Source: Flammulina velutipes
Taxonomy: Eukaryota; Basidiomycota; Agaricomycetes; Agaricales; Physalacriaceae
Direction: 5' to 3'
Length of the DNA stretch: 64,000 bases
NCBI GenBank assembly: GCA_011800155.1
Contig: CM022373.1
Location: forward strand, 1,178,001 to 1,242,000
Below, piece after piece: positions 55,715 to 64,000 of the stretch. Position numbers and translations under genes: made by a program. The notes under the pieces were generated by a model that made no database searches, was not told where the DNA came from, and saw only the letters and a program-made list of their open reading frames with translations. The stretch's first letter is position 1, and each line of letters begins with the position of its first letter.

Positions 55715-58395
55715 TTATTGCGAAAGCCAACCGACATAATCTCTTTTGTCATCCGGCACAAAGGCCCCGTCATCCTCACCGTCAGAGCTAGTCGGCGAGC
55801 TCGCATTACTGATTACAACATTGGCAGAATATTGTAGCATTTCAATCAGCTTTCGGCTCGCCTTTCGTTCCAGAGCCAGGAGGACATCCGTAGTGAGCGT
55901 TGCAGGTGGGAACCATGGGAAATATGTGGTGTGAGAACCCGGGAGTTTGATAGACATTGCGTAGTGGTCCTGCAATACATCCTCGAGCATCGTACAAAAA
56001 GGACAAGATTTTTTTGCGACGCCGAGCTCAAGTAACGGCTATCATCAAAGGTAAGGATGGAGAAGAGATTAGGTGTTGACAACATACAAATTCGGCGGGA
56101 GCGTTCACAGTACGTTTGGGGGATCTCGCTGCCATGTTCGCCATTATACCGGCTTCGCAATGACATGACCCTGCCTGACCATGGGTGTTCGCGACCTTCC
56201 AAGCAGCAGTGATCTCGGCTTTCGCTTTCTCCGCATACAAGCGCAAGTACGGGGATGAAGCGATCCAACGGTCTGCGACATGTTCAACGACGTTCATCGA
56301 GATATCCTCGGGCACCTGGTGCGGTAAATCATAGACAGTAAGGTCTAATGGGAGGGTGGATTTAGCGAAGCGGGAGTTCGACAGAGATACGGCAGCAGTT
56401 GTCCATGCGGTGATGGCGTCCACTGCACGGACGAATCGGAGACAGCCAGGAAGGAGGGTTTCGCTCATATTCTTGCGGGCAACTTCTCCCAGCTCGTTGA
56501 TTCGCCATTTCTTGCGGAATATTTTGCCATCTTCATTCGTCTGCCACTCCTCGGGGACCGTCCAGCTGGTGAGATCCTCTTCAATGTTATCGTCCTTCCG
56601 TGGTGCTTCAGCATCCTCTACCGGTGGGACAGCGTCGTCTGGAGCATCAGGACCAATATCCCAACTGCATGCTTGTAGTATCGCGTTGAGACTAGGAATA
56701 TTCCACAAAGCGTGAGGAATGAGGAGGAGGAAGAGATGGAGGAAGTTGCTAGCCTCTGTCGCTGTTATGGTGTGACGTTTGCAATCCTCTACGAATTTCT
56801 CGTTGTTTTCTAGGTTTCGTTGACTCTGGTCCAGTAAATTGAGAGCGTTGTACACTGCCTCAACCACGGCGAGTAGGCCACGTAGCCAGAGATGGCAATT
56901 AGAACTGTCGAAGGTGTACATCCAGAAATTCTCCATGGATGGAATCGAATGGCCCACAATGCGGTGACCGGAGAGATATCGATGGAGTGCGGGAGTATCA
57001 CTGATGGCATTTTGGGGTACGATCACTTCCCCTTCTACAGGACACCAATCGCGCAGACCAGCCACTTTGAAGAACCTGCGAACGGCCTGGGTGCGGGAAA
57101 GCGCCTTCCTGCAGCATTGGGACATAGCGAAGTATGCGGCAGATCTCGGCTCGTGGTGTCGTGTAGATGCTCTGGCGACGAGCAGTAGTGTTTTGGTGAA
57201 CAGAGGAAACGAATACTTCTCCGCAGGATGGAAGCTGAGCCTTGTCAGGCATATAGAGTGCAAGGGGCAAGACATATTCACATTGTTGCATCCGAGTCGG
57301 TCGAATCAAGTTCAACGTCCTCGTTGCCTACGCGATCCACGATTGTGGCCTCCCACAATGCGGGGCTGCTAGCAGAGTTCTGATTGACAACGAGAGAATC
57401 GAAAGCTGAAGAAAATTTGCGCGGTTCGGCGTGCTCCTGCGCGAGAGATAAAGGGACCGCAGCAGGTCGCGTCAGGTCATTGTTACAAAGAGATTCCTTT
57501 GGAGCAGTATTCGAAGGGCTAGCACAAAAAAAAGTGAGAATACAGTGAGTGAACTACCATCGGCTCCGCACCTGATAATGATATTCGCTTTGAGTCCGTC
57601 AGTGGTGAGAGGCCCCGTCACAACAGTGATGTCCCGATGCTGTTCAGCTTTCGTGCCACGAGTGAGTAGGATCGCAAGACGATTCAGCGTCTTCCCCATA
57701 GATGAACCTCTTGCCTTCGACGCGCCATCACACGAGTCACGAGTATACATCTTCCGGGGTCGGTTATGTTGAATCTGAGAGAGAAGGACGGAGAGAATGG
57801 ATGACTTCCCGTAGGATTTGGAAGAGCATAACCTGCACTAGATTTTGGATCTCCGCTGATGGGTACATTTGCTCGCGCCTCGTTCTAAACCGTAGGCCGT
57901 TGAACATATAATAATTCCATGATATTGTAAACACAAGTCGTGTGCTCTGCTGCCGAATTTGGATAAATGTCAAAGGTTTGTAGCGAGCGATATCAAGCCA
58001 TTTCAGGAATCACGTCGCAAAAGGGGACATTGTATCACTCACTTTACTTCACTTTCCAGTTGCCTACTATCCCGTGAGTCGGGAACAACCAGAAGACTAC
58101 GGGCCACACATATTCCTACTCGGGGATAGATCCAAATGCGTGCTATCGCCGGTCATAATCGTCAAGAACGCTCTACAAAGGGGGGTGGGGGGCCTCTGTA
58201 GATTCTGCATTCAGGGTGGATTATGAACGCGCCTCAGCGCATGGGTCGACCGGAATGAGACGTCGGCATTGCGGCTGATGAACGTTATGAACAAGAAATG
58301 TGTTCTAAGTGTATCATACGGGCTACGGGAAGTCATCCAATATAGACGTTGATTGCAGCCTCCTTGCGCCGAATGTAATCTGGCTCCAAGTCCAT
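55715..58395 (-). pseudogene. C2: OTT_1508-like deaminase, type C, split by a MITE
   Basis: The ATG at 58395 (M-D-L-E-P-D-Y-I-R-R-K-E-A) starts exon 1, which is cut after N-V-Y-I by the 540-base element 57799-58338 and resumes with S-V-L-L-S-Q. The remainder is open through four or five exons: S-M-E-N-F-W-M-Y-T-F-D, E-E-W-Q-T-N-E-D-G-K, G-S-C-H-C-E-A-G-I-M-A, L-E-L-G-V-A-K-K-S-C-P-F-C, L-P-G-S-H-T-T-Y-F-P-W-F-P-P. It ends D-Y-V-G-W-L-S-Q at 55715. H-C-E replaces the C-x-E of type A. Apart from the insertion I see no lesion, so the disruption may be recent. Splicing out of the element or initiation downstream could still yield a shortened protein. Confidence 0.72.
57799..58338. mobile_element. 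540-base MITE with 16-base TIRs and AAT duplication
   Basis: The left end is GGATGACTTCCCGTAG (57799-57814) and the right end its exact reverse complement (58323-58338). The element is bounded by AAT at 57796-57798 and AAT at 58339-58341. Paralogue C1 shows the empty site, with a single AAT equivalent in the gene. It has no long coding frame. A 3-base target duplication is typical of PIF/Harbinger and CACTA transposons. The ends do not start with CACTA, so a non-autonomous Harbinger-like element is the better guess. A G-rich run GGGGGGTGGGGGG-like tract lies near 58180-58195. Confidence 0.88.
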
Positions 58396-58589
58396 TATGA
58401 TGGCAAGAGAGAACGAAGAAAACAATTTCTCACGCCTGACATTGCATTTTCTGGTAATTTCATCCAGGTATGTAAAGGTACGAGGACTTTCTATGAAATG
58501 GTCCACTGCGATGGCTGGCTGGGCGCAACGCAAGGGAAAGTCATGAAGCCAAAATACAAAAATACAAATACTCATCGTATATGGAAGTT

Positions 58590-59378
58590 TCACTTGAAGT
58601 CGGGGGCGTTGAGAAATGGTACCTGGTCAGGAAACCATGCGAAAGAATACTTTTCCCACCAGAGGATGGGTTCCCAGTGCCATCCACAAATGAGGAAAGT
58701 TAGCGCATAGTACGATCTTAGCTCGGGAGTGCTGCTTCCCTGCCGCCCACTGCCTGATAGTATGTGCATGTTTACGGCCTCCATCCACGGAGGGTAAAAT
58801 CCAGAGAAGCCAAAATCGATCAGCCAGACCTCCCCAGCATCATCCACCATGACATTGTACGGGTTAAGATCCATGTGACAGAGGACGACGTTGTTCCAAC
58901 CCCCTGGATCCTTCACGGGTGGCGTCATGTCATAGGCGAGAATTTGGCGGCGAAAGAACTCTCGCATCTCAAACCGATTTTGGAAAATGGTGGGGGTGTG
59001 GGGAGACTCCCAAAAAATGCCAGACGGTGAGGATGGGAGATGTGGTGGTACATTGTGAAGCTGACGGATGTAGTTGCGCAGCGTCGCCGCTATGATGAGT
59101 CGCCGCCACCAACTCATTGTGGGCCAAAGCTCCGCAAGAGTTGTGCCACTTATGTGTTCCATGTATGTCGAGTTCCAAGGGTAAAGAGGCTCGATGGGAA
59201 AGGTGAGATGAATATTGGGGATGGGAATAGATGTGTGGCGAGCGACGAGTTGCATGATGTCCAATTCTTGCTGAAGGCACATCTTCCACACCGTGTTTGG
59301 CCTCACAACTGGCAGTTTTCCAGTCATAACATCCGGTGGGCTGGCTTGGAGTGCGTCTGTCAGGTCTTTGCGCGTCAT
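58590..59378 (-). CDS. APH-like (aminoglycoside phosphotransferase fold) kinase
   Basis: The frame from 59378 gives about 262 residues with the APH catalytic loop V-L-C-H-M-D-L-N-P-Y-N-V-M and the metal motif V-W-L-I-D-F-G-F-S-G-F-Y-P-P-W. Upstream are L-D-I-M-Q-L-V-A-R-H-T-S-I-P-I-P and Y-M-E-H-I-S-G-T-T-L-A-E-L-W. Such proteins form large families in mushrooms, phosphorylate small molecules, and are not evidence of drug resistance. The ATP-binding Lys region near V-V-R-P-N-T-V-W-K is short, and an upstream exon may be missing. A start farther upstream cannot be excluded. Confidence 0.78.
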   Translation of the reverse strand: MTRKDLTDALQASPPDVMTGKLPVVRPNTVWKMCLQQELDIMQLVARHTSIPIPNIHLTFPIEPLYPWNSTYMEHISGTTLAELWPTMSWWRRLIIAATLRNYIRQLHNVPPHLPSSPSGIFWESPHTPTIFQNRFEMREFFRRQILAYDMTPPVKDPGGWNNVVLCHMDLNPYNVMVDDAGEVWLIDFGFSGFYPPWMEAVNMHILSGSGRQGSSTPELRSYYALTFLICGWHWEPILWWEKYSFAWFPDQVPFLNAPDFK

Positions 59379-59402
59379 TCCATCAATGTCCGAGGGCTTT
59401 GA

Positions 59403-59740
59403 GGGAGTGTGAGTAAGAACCGAGACTTGTTAACCTTCATCTCCTTACCTTGTGTGTGGGTGAGGAAGCGAACAGGCCACACCATCCCAGAATGTCGATG
59501 AGATGTTCCCAACCGCTCCAAATCACCAATCCCCACCAATTACTGGTGACACGGATGCTTAACATGCCAATGGAAAACGATCATGGGGACTCACTTTGGA
59601 AAGATTTTGCAGTAGGCAGGTTTCGGAAGGATGCTGCGCATGGTTGGAAGGTGATGGTCATGGACACAAAGTTTGTTTGTACTAGAAGTTGCCCGTGAGA
59701 CCGGGGAGCATAAAAGTGATGGTGGTTAACATTGCAAAAG
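59403..59740. other. Gap before the inverted-repeat element
   Basis: The APH gene's upstream flank. Short frames on both strands have no motifs. Confidence 0.45.
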
Positions 59741-60085
59741 GTTCTGAATGGGTATATACGAGTTGCGTCTGACTCAGATTGATCTCGCCCAGACTCAGAT
59801 TTGCAATCACCCATAAACGGAAGTAATGCCATGTGTGCCGAGACCTAACCACCCTAACCAACCCGCTCCCCGCCCCACCCCTCACCCCTCTCTTAAATAG
59901 TCCAATCCTACCTAATCCTAACCAACCCTAACCGACCCTAACCGACCCCGCCCTAACCCCGCCCTAACCCGCCCTAACTTCTAACCCAAATGCGCCTGCC
60001 GAAGTTCGGCCATCAAAAGGCACGAATCTGAGTCTGGGCGCGATCAGTCTGAGTCTGACGCAACTCGTATACCCCCGTTCTGAAC
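59741..60085. mobile_element. Inverted-repeat element with a telomere-like core
   Basis: About 62 bases at 59741-59802 (with CGAGTTGCGTCTGACTCAG) reappear inverted at 60023-60085, with a few mismatches. Between them, 59841-59987 is C-rich on the plus strand with repeated CCCTAAC, CCTAACC and CCGACCCTAA units, degenerate forms of the fungal telomere unit CCCTAA. No clear target duplication is seen at the outer ends. It could be a MITE-like element that captured or grew telomere-like repeats, or the scar of a repair event. Confidence 0.7.
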
Positions 60086-60526
60086 TCGTTTGTAGCCAAT
60101 CCAGAAACAGAGTCTGACACGTGGCGACAAGGCTATAAAGCGAGCCCGACCCGTGCGCGTGAGCAATTGTGCCAGCGCCACGCAAGTAACTTGTGAATTG
60201 CCCCGCTACGGAGGACGGTCCGAACAACGGAGAGAGCCAATGCGGATGGAGAAAAAGAGCCAATGAGGATGGAGAAAAAGAGCCAATGAGAAGGGGGAAG
60301 AAGCAGGCCTCGAGGCGTTTGCGTTTTATTATAGTAGATATCTCCTGAACCATAGGCCACAAGTAATTACAGCGGTGCGAGAACAGCCAAAGGCTAGGTA
60401 CAAGGAGTCATTATATGTATGCGGGGATGTAGTTCTAAGTAATAGCCAGAAGAAAAATTCGACGTACGGCGCACAGACTTGGGAATGTTCAAGGTCAAGG
60501 CAGAGTCACCCTTCATGCATTTACGA
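60086..60526. other. Flank with a short tandem repeat
   Basis: Two or three imperfect copies of GAGCCAATGNGGATGGAGAAAAA-type units (the 19-base core GATGGAGAAAAAGAGCCAA recurs) lie at about 60234-60290. The rest up to the WDR7 stop is 3' flank. No gene is seen. Confidence 0.55.
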
Positions 60527-63500
60527 TCATGTACTAAAAGTCAATACACTATCCCGTATCTTGAGTTTAACACTTCTCTCAGCAGTCCACTCAAATCGTA
60601 CGAGCTGCAAGCTCTCCGCAGTCAACATATCTCCTACAATCTCATCAGTATGCAACACGCCCGATGAACAAACGCACACGTACCTTCATCCCCAACGTTA
60701 AACGACAGTGTCTTGAACGGCTCAGATCCCGAGTGCCCTTGTCGAGGAGGTGCCCCAGGGTTAAAGAAACTAGAGAAACTAGAACCAACTTTCCAGACAA
60801 GGACTACACTCTCCTCAAGAGACATCGTCACCAAGCGTCTCCCGTCTGGTGAGAAGCTACACGCTGCGATACGCTTCTTGTGGTTCTCTAGTACGTATAA
60901 CCGAATTGCGGTTTTTAGGTCATACATGACGAGTGCCCCCTCGCTAGTCCCGACAGCCAGACGCTGGGTGTTCATGTGGAAGTCAACACTCGGGAAGCTA
61001 GTACCGCATATGAGAATGGGTCAATAAAACGATTATTAACAACAGAAACATACGTTTTCACAACATGCCCTATGATCTCTGTCGCCGTGTCCAACACCGC
61101 CTCCCTATGCATCGTTGAATTTGGGTCCAACGATTTCACCACCGCCTCCATGAGCTTTGGCAAATTCGGATACAGAACCATAGGTCGCTGGAACCAGAAA
61201 TTCAGAACCGTTAGCGGACCCGAACCGAAATAAGAACACACCTTTCGAATGAGGAATGCAACGATTTGCATGACCGATTTACGGTGTTCGACACTTGAAG
61301 GACTCAGGATATCTAGTCCTAGTGTGGTCATGAACAATGGCGTATTGGATGCGGCGATCTGCAGAACAGCCAGCCGGGCCTGTGCGCCAACATTTTGGGC
61401 AGATATCGCCTCCTTCTTGGACGAGGTCGCAAGCATGAACAGGGCTCTCAGGATTTCCATCGCATCGATATAGTGCTGCCACACGTGAAAGCCGCGCGAG
61501 CAGAGGTCAACGGCAAGTATTCGTAGCGTCGACTGCTGGTCGTGGAGGTAAAGTTGAAGTGATTTCGATATATCCGTCAAGGTGCTAGATTTTGTCCTAT
61601 CAAGGTATGATTTGGACATTTATTCACATCACTTACCTGGTGGGGAACAAACTGTACTTCTCTGCAGCAAGGTAGCCGCATATGAAGAGCGAGAGTACAG
61701 CATGAGCAGAACAACGCTCAGCGGTAGGCTGTAAGCAAGGAACTGCGAGACAGTCAGCATACGTTTCAACAACGTCTGAACCTAACATACGATGGTGTTG
61801 CCATTGCTCTGCGATACTCGTCGCCTTCTCGTCTGAGAGTCTCGTAATTGCCGCATCGAACAAGAGCCGCGCACTTTGTCGTGTATCGTCTAAAGCCCCA
61901 TAAGCGGACTTGCATGATGACTCAAATACCCACTCACGAGATCCACCTAACCATTGTTTGGCGAGATATCCCAAACTAGGAGTCTGATATCGGTCTCCCA
62001 CTGAAGAGGCCAGGGAAGTGGCGTAAAACGAAATAACGGCATTGGTCGATTCCGTCAGCTCTGAGATAAGATAAGATTACGAAACTTTCTGAAGTGTTGA
62101 AACACAGTCACCTTCAAAAAGACCTAGGGCACGAAGAGCGGTTACTATTGCCATGGCTCTTGAAGCGGAGACTTCTCCCGATATTCTCCAGCTATCTGCA
62201 GGACATTCCGTGCAAAACGTGGTCACAAAATCTTCACTGCGTTCGACAAAGTCAGCGACGACAAGGACAACGTTAGAATGGGGCACCTCCTGACCTTGCA
62301 AAGCCCACCGACATCAAGGAAGCCACTATCCCAAGATCTTCCTGGCAAATCTCGTCGATGTCATGGTTGAGACCAAAAGTGAGCAGAACGGAGAGGAGAG
62401 TCTGAATCCGACCACGCATAGACAGTATCAACCGTGTTTCCTTCATATTGGTGCTAATTGATTTCATGACATGGACGGCTTCTGTGATAAACGTTTCCAG
62501 GTCGAATAAGAGTTTGGATGCTGTGCCACCAAGAATCAGAACGGCCCGTCGACTGGAGAATAGAGAACTAACCGCTGCGTAACGATTGCGCTGGGAGTGC
62601 CCTCACCATGCCAGACGAGAGAGACTGCTGACTATCAATTGACCTGGAAATCCATGAGATCCCAATTCAATGGCACAGCAAACAACATACAGCTCACTCC
62701 ACCCTCCCTGCCCAATGAGCTCGTGAGTCTTGTCCACGCTCATGGATCTCCAAAACTCCTTGGTTTTGACATCCCATAGGCGTGCGCGAGAATCGGCGTA
62801 CATCAACAAGAGATTGTCTTCCCCAATACATACCCGCACGAGAGGAAACGCAGATCCGGGAATGACATACAAACTAGAGTGCAATTAGTTAAACTAATGC
62901 GAAGATGAAGACTATCATCGCTCACAACTGGAAACCGTCAACAGCTACAACGGCAATGGTACCGTCTTGGGATACACATAGAACGCAGCCTCGCAGGGGC
63001 CCAGTCGTAGTATTGTCGAATTGCAGAACTTGAGCGATTGGTGTTACAAATACAATCCAGCGCGCGCAAATCTTCAGAGTTCTACATTGCGTGTGAGTGA
63101 TGGGAGATCCAAAAGCCTCTTGGGCTTACTCGGCATGCCAGAAGGCAATGGAACCATCATATCCGCCTCCCACGACGAATCGCTCTGTGGTGCGGTCATT
63201 GCGGACGATATGAAGGCCAGTTATTGCACCGTTCAGCGGCACGTCAGAGGAAGTACGCTGCTTATTCTCCGTCGGTTGACATAATTGAGTGAGTGATGTT
63301 GTCCTAAGGTATCCATTGGCTAAACAGCAAGAATTTTCAGTATAAAGTATGATGTAGAAGAGTGAAATACCCCCACCGTATCCCATTACAATGAGGTCGA
63401 ACCCAAGAGGTAGGATAGAAGTAACCTGGGTTACTAGTCGCGATCCTGGGGCAGGAAAAGAACGAAGCTTTCGACAGTTGCGCTGTAATTGGCCTGAACA

Positions 63501-64000
63501 GTCTTCCCAAGATAGATGCACGGTCTGTAGACTTCCGTCATTCTCAGCATAGTCAACGAAAACTGCAGTGGTCGTCGAGTTGAAGTAGATGGCTTGTCGA
63601 GGGCCTGTTTGGAGGGTGCGAATCAAACTAACAAACCCATTAGACCTGAATCGAGGTATCGTGGTATCGTACTAACCACGGATGTTGTACACTTATTTGA
63701 GTTGGGAAATCATACACTTGCACTTTGCACTGTTTAGAGAGCGTCAAGTTTTACGGCAAAGAAGGGAGACTCAGAATATTACCTCAAACAAGACGGCGAA
63801 GCTAGACGGCGAGAACCACTCAATGCCCTCAACACCATCGAGTGCTTCTACGAAGACTGTCGCTAGGGCGTTATCGTGCTGTTCGTATGCCTAACACGGG
63901 CTGGTTAGATCACGTTTGGAGAATTGCGAAAATTTTTTTACTTACAGCGATGTGTGAATCGGACCAACACAAGATTCGAATGTTTCCAGATGACCGAACT
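60527..64000 (-). CDS. WDR7/rabconnectin-3 beta orthologue, 3' part
   Basis: A WD40 protein that with its DMXL partner promotes V-ATPase assembly. The gene enters from beyond 64000. The most upstream exon in view contains W-S-D-S-H-I-A, then A-Y-E-Q-H-D-N-A-L-A-T-V. N-terminal propeller blocks include F-V-V-G-G-G-Y-D-G-S-I-A-F-W and S-R-A-R-L-W-D-V-K-T-K-E-F-W-R-S-M. The central part is helical. The C-terminal propeller has E-I-I-G-H-V-V-K-T-Y, Q-R-L-A-V-G-T-S-E-G-A-L-V-M-Y-D-L, S-F-S-P-D-G-R-R-L-V-T, S-V-V-L-V-W-K-V-G-S-S and F-F-N-P-G-A-P-P-R-Q-G-H. The last exon ends V-L-T-F-S-T at 60527. More than ten introns are present. The 5' end is missing. Confidence 0.9.

Larger units (their letters stand above)
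55715..58470. repeat. Inverted duplication, right arm
   Basis: This is the partner of 48380-50571, in opposite orientation. Homology extends past the C2 start to about 58470 (promoter side), where TACATACCTGGATGAAATTA is shared. It is longer than the left arm because of the 540-base insertion and because the left arm lost about 75 bases near the 3' end. Confidence 0.8.

Noticed and set aside
48380..58470. The whole 10 kb considered as one composite transposon with the C1/C2 arms as terminal inverted repeats.
   Set aside because: The arms are complete host-type genes with introns, no target duplication is visible at the outer ends, and the enclosed genes look like ordinary fungal genes.
1..64000. 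tRNA, rRNA and CRISPR arrays.
   Set aside because: I saw no cloverleaf with intact A and B boxes, no rRNA sequence, and no regularly spaced repeats; a covariance-model scan would be needed to exclude a missed tRNA.

Overview
The window looks like a chromosome arm segment of an agaricomycete (mushroom-forming basidiomycete). Its genes are split by many introns of about 45-60 bases. Intergenic gaps are often below 150 bases, and the housekeeping proteins read as fungal orthologues. I could not run any search, so family names come from motifs read in the translated exons.

From 0.8 to 33 kb the window is mostly conserved single-copy genes. In order they are: a membrane protein made of two four-helix halves; a cytochrome P450; methionine-R-sulfoxide reductase and NAD(P)HX dehydratase sharing one divergent promoter; tafazzin; a five-finger CCCH protein of the ZC3H3/Red5 type; Rpb4; a small secreted Cys-rich protein; a four-helix membrane protein; PUS1; an unknown UIM/zinc-finger protein; RPN6; PIF1 helicase; a sugar transporter; xylulokinase; an R3H-SUZ RNA-binding protein; and an AVT-type vacuolar amino acid transporter.

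From 33.3 to 58.4 kb the character changes. Conserved genes (POL32/POLD3, a CLC chloride transporter, MED4, an MCT-like carrier, an O-fucosyltransferase-like enzyme) alternate with two repeated families. One is a four-helix membrane protein with the signature E-E-I-D-G-P (called T here). The other is a roughly 500-600 residue protein ending in a zinc deaminase-like domain with [C/H]-x-E and C-P-x-C motifs, resembling the fungal OTT_1508-like deaminases (called D here; types A and C). The two families occur side by side four times: T1-A1, T2/T3-A2, T4-C1 and T5-C2. A1, A2, T2 and T4 look intact. C1, C2, T1 and T3 are broken, and several smaller pieces remain. Copy C2 is split by a 540-base MITE with 16-base terminal inverted repeats and a 3-base AAT duplication; its sister C1 preserves the empty site. 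This T-D association is the best candidate for an undescribed system.

From 58.5 kb to the end there is an APH-like kinase, an inverted-repeat element whose core carries degenerate CCCTAA-type repeats, a retrotransposon-free stretch, and the 3' part of a WDR7/rabconnectin-3 beta orthologue that runs off the window. A solo copia-type Gag gene lies at 54 kb.

Another window-wide feature is a set of six introns that only restore the reading frame if a GC-AG splice pair is used. Two of them are at the same position in deaminase paralogues A1 and A2.
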